Positions 22,840-32,989 of a stretch of DNA of 64,000 bases are shown here, piece after piece (the stretch's first letter is position 1; every line of letters starts with the position of its first letter). Made by a program: the position numbers and the translations under genes. Origin of the DNA: Shinisaurus crocodilurus (taxonomy: Eukaryota; Chordata; Lepidosauria; Squamata; Shinisauridae); NCBI GenBank assembly GCA_021292165.1, contig CM037877.1, positions 160,909,871-160,973,870 on the forward strand, in the 5' to 3' direction. The notes beneath the pieces are model-generated. The model made no database searches and was not told the origin of the DNA. It worked only from the letters and a program-made list of their open reading frames with translations.

Positions 22840-23035
22840 AGATAATATTATTGTTCAGCTACTATTTTATTGTAATTGATTTTACAGCTTTTTTATGCTG
22901 TCTCTTACATTCTCTTATGGGTGTTTTATGGTGATTTTGTTTTATGACATATTGTAATTTTATATTACACCATGGAAGCTGCCTTTTGAGGGCTTGGCCC
23001 TAAATGGCAGCTTCTAAATAATTTAAATAATATAT
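22840..23035 (+). mobile_element. L2-type LINE 3' end
   Basis: AAGCTGCCTTTTGAGGGCTT then GGCAGCTTCTAAATAATTTA and an AAATAAT tail fit an L2-like 3' terminus. There is no coding remnant. Confidence 0.6.
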
Positions 23036-23532
23036 AATCATTTCTTCTAATAGCAAACTCTGGTGGTTGAGTGCCTATGAGTTTGGAAGCAAAGTGGGGC
23101 CACCCCAGAAAAGGATAGTTTTCAGCTGAGTGGGGGGCGGGCAGGAAAACTGGAGGGGGAGGGAATTGGCTTCCTAAAAAGAGGGAATTGGCTTCCTAAA
23201 ACAGCTCAGGGTATGGTATCCTGGAAGTTTTTGGGGGGCGAGGGATTAAATGGATTAGGTTGGTTTGAGAGGATATGTGCCAGGAGGTTAAAATATTCAT
23301 TCCCCCACCCCCAGCACTATATAGGGATTTTTCAGGAGAAATGGAAGGAAAAAAGAGAAGTTATCTCCACACCCCCGGATCCACACCCCTCCCACAATGC
23401 AGCAATAAAAACATTCAGATTCAGGGCTGGCGGCCAATCCCAGTCTGAGTTCTCCAGCACCACATGGCACAGTGGGAGTAGGCCTCCGGATGTGCATGTG
23501 TTGGGGGAAGGTGACCCCCTCCTTCCCCCTTC
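23036..23532. other. No recognisable feature
   Basis: G-rich and C-rich patches. Overlapping frames on both strands have no family resemblance. Confidence 0.45.
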
Positions 23533-24187
23533 TACCGTATTTTTCGCTCCATAAGGCACACTTAGATTTTAAAAGAAGAAAATAAGAAAAAAAATATTCT
23601 CCTTTCCCCCCGCCCCGGCGACACGCCGACCTCTTCCCGGCTCCCCCACGCCTACCCTGCCGCCCGCGCTGGGTCCCGCCTGCATGCGTAGTCATTTCTG
23701 CACTGCCCAGTATAAGGCAGACCTGAGCTGATGCATTCAAGGCATGGAGGGAGCCTCCCGGCTGCAAAGGACCAGCAGCAACCTTTTGAGGCTTTGAAAG
23801 AGACAATCAGGGCCACACGCAATACCTTGGCAGCAGCAAAGAGGAGGGGGAAAGAGGTGAGCAGAGGATAGGCAATCGGCTCGTGCGGGCCTACCTGGTC
23901 CTGGTAGCGGCGCGGCGTGGCACAGAGAACAGGCCTCGCCGTCCGCGCTGGTTCCGTCGTGTCACTTCCAGTGCGGCAGAAGTGACAGGACCGTGCTCCG
24001 GCACGCTGGACCGCTCCACGCAGGAGCCCTCCTCTCTTCCGCCGGCGGGCGGGGCAGGGCCGGTGGGCTCCGGAGGTCGCCGCGCGGAGCAGAGCTGGCC
24101 CTGCGCCCGCCTGCTCGCGTTCCTGCTGCCGGGCAGGAGGGTGCCGCCGCCGCGGCAAAGCGGCAAAGAACCAACTGAGCTGCTACC

Positions 24188-24266
24188 GAATCAGCTGTTT
24201 GGCGGGGAATCAGCTGTTCGGCAGGGAATCAGCTGTTAAGTCGGCCACCTAGGGGGGAATCAGCTG
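24188..24266 (+). repeat. GAATCAGCTG tandem motif
   Basis: GAATCAGCTG occurs at 24188, 24207, 24226 and 24257 (spacing 19, 19 and 31 bp). Each copy contains an E-box-like CAGCTG. It lies in the CpG-rich interior of the preceding element. Confidence 0.9.
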
Positions 24267-24349
24267 AGAGGCGGGGGCATTGCCCCGCTCCGCCCAGGAG
24301 CCCTCCGCTGTTCCGCCGGACCGGCTGGAGGCGCTGCAGAGGGAGGTAT

Positions 24350-24350
24350 G

Positions 24351-24380
<30 letters not shown>
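24350..24380. repeat. (TA)n microsatellite
   Basis: A pure alternating TA run between the CpG-rich interior and the right foldback of the element. Confidence 0.95.
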
Positions 24381-24383
<3 letters not shown>

Positions 24384-24762
24384 CAATATTCGCTCCATAA
24401 GATGCACAGACATTTCCCCCTATTTTTGGGGGGGGGAGTGCGTCTTATGGAGCGAAAAATACTGTAATCCTGCCCTCACCTGAACAACATGGCAAGGCTC
24501 CTGTTCCAGGCTGGATGAAGCCCTGAACTAGAGCACTCCTCCTAGGGGCAGGAGGGGGGGGATACACAGCAACATTTTGTTGCTGATCAAATTTAGATCA
24601 TACGTAAGATACTTGGGGCAGCCTCACTCATGAAAGTACTTCCCCAGCAGTTAGAAAATTGCAATTTGGTTACAAGTAAAGTTTGAAACCGTGAGAGATA
24701 TTATGCCTGCCAGGCTAAAATTGTAGGCATGAAGTTTTCTCTCCTACTAGAAGCATGTGGAG

Positions 24763-24802
24763 CAGCCTTCCCCAACCTGGTGCCCTCCAGTTGTGTTGAA
24801 CT
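24763..24802 (+). mobile_element. Left end of a hAT-type MITE
   Basis: CAGCCTTCCCCAACCTGGTG then CCCTCCAGTTGTGTTG is the family start. It breaks off directly before repeat R1. Confidence 0.8.
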
Positions 24803-24814
24803 GGTTTCCAAAAT

Positions 24815-24900
24815 TCCATTTTGGAAACCAGACCAGGTAATCCTGAATTCCAAAATCCAGGGAGAAAAATGAGATAAGGAGAACTTCAGAAGCATGGCTT
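24815..24900 (+). repeat. Unnamed dispersed repeat R1, copy 2
   Basis: Matches 2335-2405 at AAACCAGACCAGGTAATCC and AAAATCCAGGGAGAAAAAT. The family is unknown to me. Confidence 0.55.
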
Positions 24901-25451
24901 CCAAAATCCTGTGCAATCAGGATTCCTAGCGGCACAGAGGATCGTATTGCATATCCCTTCCCATCTTCTCTTCCATCTCAGTCCCTCCAATATCTTGTAC
25001 CTTCATGTTGTCCTTTGGTTTTATTTTCAATATATGAACTAAAACTAGACAGTCCTTCACCGTGCAGTTTCACTTTCTCATGAGAATCTCACTCATTTCA
25101 GAATATAGAAGCCTTGGAATTTCTCCTTGACCTTGAATAGAAAAAGGGCCTCTTTGTAAATAAGAGCAAATTTTCATTGCCTTTGGAAGAAAAAAACTGT
25201 TCTGTGTTAGCTTTGCCAATTCTTCTATTTGTGCAGTTGGAGCATTTTGACACGTAAGCCTGCCTTGGTGTGAGCAAGGAAAATTGGAAGTCTACCACCT
25301 AGGAAACATTTCATTAAAAATAAATCCCACCATATGCCATATAGATTTCATACAATATGTATCTTGGCTTGTGTAATTTTTGACACCATTTGCAGCCCGA
25401 CCCACTGCCCAATTACACTTCAGTTCAAAGATTTAAGTAAATTGATATCTA
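24901..25451. other. No recognisable feature
   Basis: Unique-looking AT-rich sequence. Confidence 0.5.
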
Positions 25452-25748
25452 AGAACTTAAGAAGAGCCATGCTGGATCAGACCAAAGGCATATCTAGTCC
25501 AGAATTCTGTTTGCACAGTGGCCAAGCAGAAGCCTATGGGAAGCCCCCAATAGGACATGATCACAACAGCACACTCCTATCATATTCCCCAGCAATTGGT
25601 CTACAGAGGTAATATATAGCCATAATGACTAGCTGGCACTGATAGCCTTATCCACCATGAATTTGTCTAATTTCCACTTAAAGCTGTCCAAGTTGGTGGC
25701 CGTCACTACATCTTGTGAGAGAGAATTCCATAGTTTAACTATGCACTG

Positions 25749-26531
25749 GTCACGCTACCCCACCCTGGCAATAAACCACAGTGAGTTGATTGTTGCCCGA
25801 ACAACCCACAGTGCACCTGACAGATGATCCGGCTCACCATGGCTTGTCCCCCCACCTTCCCCCTTGGTCCTCCCATGTGTATCCCAGGGACTCCAAGGCA
25901 GCACCAACTTGTCTCTTCTCCCCCTGCAGTGATTGCAAGCCTTTTTTTTTTTGGCTTGCTGTGTGGCTTTCCCCCCCTTTCCCCTCTTTTTCTCCAGAGA
26001 TCACGAACAGCGATCTCTGAATTGACAGCCAGTGATAGCCCCTCCAAAGTTCCCAAGCGGCACATTGTAGGGGTTGTCACTGGTTGGCCATCTTTTGAAA
26101 GAAGATTTTGCATTCCAAATATGCACAATTTGGGGGGTATTTTTTAAATTAGTTTTTTATTCAGACTTGTACCACTGTGCAGGTGTGCAGTTCCATGGGT
26201 CCGAAAATGGGAAGCCTCTCCTGGGCAATGTCCTGGGGGGGTACCTGCTGTTAAAGTGCATCAGGTACCAACCCTGGACATTGATTCAAAGAGGCTCCAA
26301 AAAAATTTTCCACTTTGCTTTCCCCTGACAGCTGTCAAAAGGTGAGCTGTCAAGGGAAAGTACGACAATCCATCGTGGATACAACCCCTAGAACAACCCA
26401 TGGGTTGTCAGGGTGGCTTGTTGCCCTCAAACAAGCCACCCTGCCTGAGGGAAGCGGTCTGGGTTCGCACAATACAACAACCCACCATGACTTGTCACCC
26501 ACAATGGGTTGTCATGTCATGTGAACCCAGT
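25749..26531. mobile_element. DNA-transposon-like insertion inside the CR1
   Basis: CACTG is present on both sides of the insertion (25744-25748 and 26532-26536) and could be a short duplication. The ends are weakly inverted: ACTGGTCACGC on the left and, inverted, ACTGGGTTCACATG on the right. The inner words ACAACCCATGGGTTGT and CAGGGTGGCTTGTT fold back on themselves. The superfamily is uncertain and no coding region is visible. Confidence 0.6.
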
Positions 26532-27097
26532 CACTGTGTGAAGAAGTATTTCTTTTTATCTGTCCTGAATCCCCACCATTCAGCTTCACTGGATGATCCC
26601 CAAGTTCTAGTATTAGCCACTTTCTCCACACCATGCATAATTTTACACACTTCTATCATGTCCACCCCCCCTTGCCCACCTTTTGTATAAATTAAAAAGC
26701 CCCAAACATTATAATCTTTCCTCAAAGGGAAGTTACTCCAGCCCCTTGATCATTTTGGTTGACTTTTTCTGCACCTTTTCCAGATCTACACTATCTTTTT
26801 TCAGGGGCAGTGACCAGATCTGTGCACAATACGTGCAAGTGTGGTCACACCATAGATTTGTATAAAGGTGCTATGATATTGGCAGTTTTATTTTAGATTC
26901 CTTTCCTAATTATTCCCAACATGGAGCAGCTGCACACTGGGTGGATATTTTATTGAGCTGTCCACCACAACCCCAAGATCTCTTTCTTGGTCAGTCATCT
27001 CCAGCTCAGTCCCAATCAGGCTATATGTGAATTTAGGATTTTTTTTTGCCCCAATGCACATCACTTTACACTTCCTTACACTGAAACATATTTGCCG

Positions 27098-27283
27098 CTA
27101 TAATACTGATTCACCCAGTTTTGGGAGGTCCTTTTGGAACTCTTTGCTTTCCCTTTTTGTTTTAACCACCCTAAATAATTTGGTGTCGTCAGCAAGCATG
27201 GCAACTTCACTGCTCACTCCTAAAGTCATATAGTTTATGAACAAATTAAAAAGCACCAGTCCCAACACAAATCCTTGGTTCAC
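27098..27283 (-). pseudogene. CR1 reverse-transcriptase remnant
   Basis: The minus-strand frame reads QGFVLGLVLFNLFINYM then LADDTKLFRVV. This matches the CR1 palm motifs (QGSVLGP.LFN.FI.D, then FADDTK), with the catalytic FADD changed to LADD. It is followed by a QKDLPKLGE-like helix. It is a decayed retrotransposon gene, not a host gene. Confidence 0.88.
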
Positions 27284-27954
27284 CCCATTGCTTGCATCCC
27301 TCTATTGTGAGACCTGACCATTTATTCCTATTCTACTTTCTGTTCTTTAACCATTTACTGATCCATAAGAGGAATTCTCCTCTTATCCCAATTCTGCTAA
27401 GTTTGCCCAGGAGTTTCCTGGGGATGGTCTTTGCCAAAAGACTTTTGGAAATCCAAGTAAACAATGTCTACCAGATCATTCTCATCCACATGTTTATTGA
27501 CACTCTCAAAGAACTCTAAAAGGTGAGAAAGGACTTACTACCATTGCAGAAGCCAGGCTGATCCCCCCCCCCCCCCAAGCAGGACTTCCATAGGCTTGAT
27601 AATTTTATCTTTAAAAATGCTTTCCAGAACAGATGTTAAGCTAACTGGCCTGTAATTTCCAGGATCCCCCCCCCCCATCCCTTTTTAAAAACTGGTGTTA
27701 CGTTGGCCACTCTCCAGTCCTCTGGAACAGAGGCTGATTTTAGAGATCTGTTCTCTTCAACTGGTTAAATCAATCTTATATTCAAGGATTTCTATTTAGC
27801 TAGGTTAATGATTAGGCCACTAACTATTAGTTATAAAAACTAGTTTAACTGGTTCAAAATAGTTGCATATAGGACCCAATCACTTTTACTAAAATGTAGT
27901 TGGCTTGTAATTATAACTACTTTTTAGATGGTAGGTAGTTTTGCAGTTAATCTA

Positions 27955-28052
27955 CTTTTATGCTGCAATCCTATACAGACTTACCCGGGAGTAACTATGA
28001 TTGAACTCAGTGGGGCTTACTTCTAAGTAGACATGCATAAGGTTACACTGTT
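27955..28052. mobile_element. TGCAATCCTAT-ended short palindromic MITE
   Basis: TGCAATCCTATACAGACTTA ... GATTGAACTCAGTGGGGC ... AAGTAGACATGCATAAGG. This is the full-length form of the family split at 13478-15637. Its halves are near-inverse. Confidence 0.85.
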
Positions 28053-28084
28053 AAAGTAGTTAGAGGACCACCAGTGCTAGTTTG

Positions 28085-28275
28085 TATGGCTGTCCAGTGG
28101 CTAGGAGTCCGCTGGGAACTGGAAAACTTCAGTTCAAGCATGAGCTCTGACACAGACTTCAAGTCTTATGTTGAGCATGTTGCTGTTTCTCAGCCTCAAC
28201 TCACCAGCTGTGAAATAGGAATAATTGTAACCTACCTGACAGAGGAGTTGTATATACAAGCTACAATAAAGCTTG
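28085..28275 (+). mobile_element. MIR SINE
   Basis: TTTCTCAGCCTCAACTCACC, then TGTGAAATAGGAATAATTGT and CCTACCTGACAGAGGAGTTG. This is the MIR order: core, then the AAATGGG-AATAAT word, then the ACCTACCTCATAGGG word. The tRNA head is decayed. Confidence 0.75.
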
Positions 28276-28279
28276 TGCT

Positions 28280-29165
28280 GTGCATTGTGTTATTATAACA
28301 GAATGTGCTTAATTTACGAAGTTCTTTACAAGCTACTCAGCATGTAATTGTTTTGCCACGCAGAGCAATCTAAAGCGGTCTCCATTTGGCAGTCATCATA
28401 TAACTGTATCCTGACATTTGGATAGTAATCACTCTCCTATTTTTGGTTCATCTTAGCTCAAAACTAGCTGCTTTTAGATGTTGCAGGTGTCTCTCTTTCA
28501 CTGTAGGGGTTTTTTTTCATCTGGATCCAGGAACCTTTAAAATTTGGAAAGCGGTTGCTTGGAGTTGGAGTTAGCTGCCATCTGCAGCTGCACTTGGCAA
28601 GGTGCGCCCAACCCCCATTGCGCAGTGTTGTTCAGCAGAGAGATCCAGGCCCTTGCCACTGTTTTTATGCACAGTTTTCAAAGATACTCATGTGGGTGTG
28701 AAGCCATAACCAGGAGGCTGTGAAAGCAGAGAAGTTATTAAGTGGCTGTGAAGTGATCCTATAAACACCGCAAAAATGGTGTGGCCGGAGTGGTGGAGAG
28801 CTTTGGCAAGAGATTGTTAATGGGATGGAGGCCTCATTGCGCATTCCCACTGTAAATGACCCACAACCACACAAGAAAGAGATTAGCAGGCTGGTCTAGC
28901 CTGAAGCATACAGCTAAACACAGCACTCAGGTGTTTCTCCGAGGGAGAAAAGGAGCGAGTGTCAGCAGTGCAGTGCTGTGATGTATAACTCATGTGGGAA
29001 CATTCCTTTTCCCCTCCTCCTTCTCCCCCTCTCCTTTTAAAGTAATTATTTTACATACAGGGAATGTTCTTTGTTTCCTCTTAGGAGGTAAGTGCTGTGA
29101 TAATATGAAGGAAACCTTGCTGGGTAGCAAGAAAATGACAATCAGTCAGAACCAGTTACAAAGCA
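28280..29165. other. Unique-looking stretch
   Basis: No repeat is recognised. It has words such as CATGTAATTG and several AATTTA motifs, but no coding signal. Confidence 0.45.
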
Positions 29166-29167
29166 CT

Positions 29168-29168
<1 letters not shown>

Positions 29169-29203
<35 letters not shown>
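29169..29203. repeat. (CT)n microsatellite
   Basis: A pure CT run of about 17 units. Confidence 0.95.
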
Positions 29204-29205
<2 letters not shown>

Positions 29206-29428
29206 TCCCCCCAGCAGGGTAAATTAGTAACCTTGCTGGCTTGAGCTTTCTCACTGGAAATATGTATAGAAAGCTCTCAAATGCCCTCTGATATTTCCTG
29301 TTAAAGATACTTACCCAAATACAAGTCCAGACAGTCAATTCAGTAGCATAATTAGACACAAAAGCATTTAAGCATGTGACTAATCAGGACTAACCCAAGA
29401 TATTTTGCTGCATGAAGGAAAGGACTAG

Positions 29429-29580
29429 ATGTATTTATTACATTTCTATACTACCCAATAGCTGAAACTCTCTGGGCGGTTCACAACAATTAAAACCATA
29501 AAATACAATGCAAGATGCACGATAAAAGTTTAAAACTATGGTATAAAATAGAAGTAAAAACCAAAGTAAAACCTAGCAGC
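29429..29580 (-). mobile_element. L2-type LINE 3' end, minus strand
   Basis: Minus strand: AACCGCCCAGAGAGTTTCAG and TATAGAAATGTAATAAATA, the usual L2-like terminus. Confidence 0.65.
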
Positions 29581-29777
29581 AATGCAACAATGTAGATGCC
29601 TGCCCCATTGCACATACAGAAGCCAGCCAGCCTGGCAATTGAATCTTATTTCAACACTGGCAAAGGGACATGTCCTCCAACACATCTGGGGGCACAGGTC
29701 AGGCCACATGGGGCACACACAACTCTAGTCTGCTCCCCAGCTTGCTGCTCCCCAGCTGTACTTACAGGATTCAGCTA

Positions 29778-29900
29778 GTATGAGTGAGAATTTCATTCCA
29801 CTTAATTTTATATAAGAATTTACCAAAATTCTCAAAGTTCTTCATATTCAGGAGAGAAAGAACTTTACTTTTTAAAAAAATGAATGTGATTGAAAGCTAA
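29778..29900. mobile_element. GATGGGTGAGAATTTC MITE, decayed copy
   Basis: GAGTGAGAATTTCATTCC, AGAATTTACCAAAATTCTC and TTCTTCATATTCAGGAGAG follow the same order as 47297-47445 and 47643-47790. Confidence 0.7.
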
Positions 29901-30094
29901 TTGATTTGGGGATGATTTTGGTAGAACATTAATTGAGTTAAATTAATTGAAGGGGAATTGATTTGGGGTGATCTGGATGGAAAATTAATTGCTTTGCTTT
30001 CTATGACATGGGTGTTGTGTTGCAGCAGCAGATGTGAGGGCTGGTTTAACACTTGGGCCCTCAGAACTCACCTCTGCCTTGTGCTCTTGGACAT

Positions 30095-30200
30095 GATTCC
30101 ATCTAGTCCAGCAGGATACTTGCACAGTAGCTAGCCAGATGCTTCTGGGAAGCTTATAAGAGAGGCATGAGGGCAACAGCATTCCCCTGTTATGTGTCCC
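30095..30200 (-). mobile_element. CR1 3' fragment, minus strand
   Basis: CATCTAGTCCAGCAGGATAC, CACAGTAGCTAGCCAGATGC and GAGGCATGAGGGCAACAGC correspond to the stretch starting near 25492 of the larger CR1. Confidence 0.7.
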
Positions 30201-30215
30201 CAACATCCATTATTC

Positions 30216-30239
30216 AGAGAGAGAGAGAGAGAGAGAGAG
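30216..30239. repeat. (GA)n microsatellite
   Basis: A pure GA run at the end of the CR1 fragment. Confidence 0.93.
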
Positions 30240-30397
30240 GATGTGGTTGTACCGTATGAGCCCTCTCTATGCGTGAGAGTGAAAAAGCTGCTGCAATCTC
30301 TCAGAGGATTTGGTTTTGGTTTCATGTTCCTCATATCAAAAATTAGTAAACACAATTTTCTAGAAACTCTTCTATGTGCTTCACTCCTTGAGCATAT

Positions 30398-31274
30398 GGG
30401 GTTGGATCCATATTTACACTAGATCAATTGTGCTGATAGAAGTGGATGTCCCCCCTGCCCCCTCCTTCCCATGGCAGCCCCTTCAGCCCCCAAAAATGAT
30501 ACACAGGGAGTCAGGAGGCCCTTCTGAATGAGGTGAGCTGTGGTATGGGTGTTGGCGTGTGAGCAGAGTTGGGAGAGTTATAATCCTATCTGTGTGCTAA
30601 CAGACGCCTGAAATTCCACACACAGATCTTCCAGATCTCACCTCCCTACGCAGCGTGCAGCGTGTTGTGTTGGTGCCAATTTTGACCAGCCCAGTCTGCC
30701 CTTGTAATCAGACTTGCTTCCAGCTTCCCCGGTGCAGATTAATCCATGGCGTCAGGAAACACTCTGTAACACCACAGGTCTATTTCTACCTGTTTATTCA
30801 CTTAGCAAGTAAAGTTCTACAGAGTATACATTTCCTAGTTACAGTCCATGTGCAGAGTATAAATGCATAGCAAGCATTACATCCAGTGGAGTAAGTTGAG
30901 CTTAACTCCACCTCAGCAAAGACGTTACATTGTTGCAGGAACGAAGTCTAGCAAGAAGAACCAGAAGAAGAGAGAAAGCAGTCCAGCTTCTCTCTAAGAT
31001 GGCTTCAGACAGAAAACAAGTTAGCACGTCATCAGAACATACAAACCATGTGACCAGCTCATGTTGTTCTCACAGCCCAGAATCAAGGATTCTAGTAAGA
31101 CATAACAAAACCTGTTTACAGCCATTCTGTCCCTTCCATGTGTAAACAATGTGCTGCAGCTGGTAAAGTGATACATATCACAACAATGGGGGGGAGGGGA
31201 GATCCCCAAAGATCAGGTGGAGGAACCTTCTATGGGCAAAGGTTCTCACAGAAGGCAGATTCTGGATCCAACCC
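30398..31274. mobile_element. GGGTTGGATCCA-ended DNA element
   Basis: GGGTTGGATCCATATTTACA on the left is inverted as TTCTGGATCCAACCC on the right. GCATA is found on both sides (30392-30396 and 31280-31284), a possible short duplication. Another left end lies at 48286. The interior includes an LTR-like block at 30766-31185. It has no transposase frame. Confidence 0.55.
30766..31185 (-). mobile_element. Possible LTR inside a DNA element, minus strand
   Basis: On the minus strand it starts TGTTGTGATATGTATC and ends ACCTGTGGTGTTACA. GTGAATAAACAGG, a polyadenylation signal, lies about 30 bp before the end. The TG...CA ends and signal spacing suit an LTR. No matching duplication or primer site is seen, so this remains tentative. 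Confidence 0.35.
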
Positions 31275-31433
31275 ACAATGCATAGCAAGTGTGAGTTGAC
31301 GTGCAGTCTGTATTTCCTGCATATACCGTACATGGCTTTCTGCATTTCGATGTTTCCGGCGCCACCCTTTGTATTGCATTAAGTGGATCTATACTGGCCA
31401 CTGGATTGTAAGTAATAGCTGTACACCTTAGGT

Positions 31434-31569
31434 CAGTGTTCTCCAACCTTGGGTCCCCAGATGTTTTTGGCCTACAACTCCCAGCATGCCCCAGCCAGCT
31501 ATGCTGGCTGGGGCATGCTGAGAGTTGTAGGCCAAAAACATCTGGGGGACCCAAGGTTGGAGAACACTG
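31434..31569. mobile_element. Near-perfect palindromic hAT MITE, 136 bp
   Basis: CAGTGTTCTCCAACCTTGGG on the left is inverted as CCCAAGGTTGGAGAACACTG on the right. The arms are almost perfect to the centre (CCAGCTATGCTGG). The flanks CCTTAGGT (31426-31433) and CCTTATGT (31570-31577) form a 7/8 hAT duplication. Confidence 0.95.
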
Positions 31570-31918
31570 CCTTATGTGAACATAGGATTGTCTGCGGGCT
31601 CCCTCTCCTGGCCTTCCAGGCTCTGCCTTCTGACATGCCAGGCATTATCAGACTCTACCTCCCGGCCCATCAGGCTTCATTTTGTGACCCACCAGCCTCC
31701 ATCATTACAAGTGCCTTGACAGGATGGGTAGGCTTTGGGAAGTATCTCCACTTTTTAGATACACTGGCCATCTTTGGCTCTGTTAAAATCACTGGAATAG
31801 AAGGTGGATTTGACCAGGTTCCTGCAGGGTGACATTTGCAGTAACTGCTTGGTGGGATCCCATGTGGGACTAGCCGCCTATCATGGGAATTAATTCTATG
31901 GCCACCATGTTGTAGACC
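31570..31918. other. No recognisable feature
   Basis: Unique-looking moderate-GC sequence. Confidence 0.5.
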
Positions 31919-32372
31919 CAGGATGAGAAACCTCCAGCCCTTAAGGGCTCCCCATCCAAGCTACCCACTCTCTGGGCCCTCTCGCCCCCTCTAGCTTGTC
32001 AGCACTAGAGAAAGCCTTTCTCTAGTGCTGACAGAGGAAACCCACTCTTATCCCCAATCACTGATTGGAGATAAGAGATGGTTCTCAGTGCTAGAGAAAG
32101 GCTTTCTCTAGCACCGAAAAGGGAATCCCCACTCTTAGAGATAAGAGCCAGGTTCCCCTTGTCAGTGCTAGAGGAAGGCTGCTTTTCTTTACAAGGCAAA
32201 GGCCTTCCCTTTCTTCATGCACAGAGGGCATGGAGAAAGGGATTTTGGTGATATCAGAGGTGGGCTTCTGAAGGAATGGGCCCACCCTGACAACATCTGG
32301 CCCCCGAGGGTACCCCAGGATACAATCTGACATTGCCCCCGGCCCGCAGGCTGGAACAGTTCCCCACCACTG
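31919..32372. mobile_element. hAT-type element with internal hairpins
   Basis: CAGGATGAGAAACCTCCAGC on the left faces, inverted, CAGTGGTGGGGAACTGTTCC on the right. The flanks share TAGAC. Inside, 31998-32032 is a perfect 35-bp palindrome (17-bp arms, GTCAGCACTAGAGAAAG). A 27-bp relative lies at 32088-32114, and AGTGCTAGAGGAAGG follows at about 32166. These look like a degenerate internal repeat array. Confidence 0.7.
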
Positions 32373-32660
32373 CCTTAGACAAGCTGAAAACTTTAGCTAG
32401 TTATGAGCAAGCCCATTCTATTGCATGCAAAGAATAATTGAATTGTGTAGGTTGGGGGGGGGGTATTTTTGTATAAATCTACCCTTATTTCAAGTAACTA
32501 TATTTAGGATGGATATGGAAATGTCTAATGAAGGGAGGAGGGCCAAAAACTACAGAAATGGGGGATGAGAGGGTTCCAAGCACCAAAGCTCAGGCCCAGT
32601 CAATAGGTTGTGGCATCTCAGCACTGCACCTCTCTGGGGAGCTAGCAGTAATGATGTACA

Positions 32661-32745
32661 ATGCAGTCCTATGCCTTACTTGCAAGTAAGCCTCATTGTA
32701 TGGGGTTTATTCCCAGTCAGTGTGGATAGGATTGCAGCCTTACAG
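32661..32745. mobile_element. TGCAATCCTAT-ended short MITE
   Basis: ATGCAGTCCTATGCCTTACT ... CAAGTAAGCCTCATTGTATG ... GGATAGGATTGCAGCC. Same family as 27955. Confidence 0.8.
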
Positions 32746-32989
32746 TGCAATGCTTTTCCCAAGCGATGGGCGCTCCTGCTCACCATCAGGGAAACCGTGC
32801 CCGCCTTGTAAGTGTGGTGCTTAGCTCTGCATAGCTGCCCGCCTGCCTCTGTCTCTGTGGCTGCCTGCTTCCTCCACTCCCGGCACCTGCCTGCCTACTT
32901 CTGCCTGTGCCTGCTGGGCATCACCTCCTTGGCACTGCACAATCCTTCGTTGTTCTTATCCCTGCTCTCTGTTACCACTGCATTCCATG

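Larger units (their letters stand above)
23535..24464. mobile_element. CCGTATTTTTCGCTCCATAAG element with CpG-rich cargo
   Basis: The left end CCGTATTTTTCGCTCCATAA and the inverted right end CAGTATTTTTCGCTCCATAA face each other. Both are flanked by TA (23533-23534 and 24465-24466), which fits a Tc1/mariner-like TA duplication. The right end is itself a foldback: TTCGCTCCATAAGATGCAC at about 24393 pairs with GTGCGTCTTATGGAGCGAA. The interior, about 23600-24340, is very rich in CG dinucleotides, unlike the surroundings. It has no transposase frame. Confidence 0.8.
25452..27745 (-). mobile_element. CR1 LINE fragment, minus strand, split
   Basis: On the minus strand it runs from a reverse-transcriptase region (27098-27283) to the 3' end at 25452. 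The last part reads TTTGGTCTGATCCAGCATGG and CTCTTCTTAAGTTCTTA, the CR1 terminus. It is 5' truncated near 27745. An insertion (25749-26531) separates the two CR1 pieces; the left ends AACTATGCACTG and the right resumes CACTGTGTGAAGAAG. Stops and frameshifts make it dead. Confidence 0.9.

Noticed and set aside
23883..24239. 118-codon and related frames in the CpG-rich element
   Set aside because: They are open on both strands because of GC content, with no domain, inside a transposon.
30766..31185. Confident call of an endogenous retrovirus
   Set aside because: TG/CA ends and a polyadenylation word are present, but no matching duplication, primer site, or gag/pol sequence. Kept only as a low-confidence LTR-like feature.
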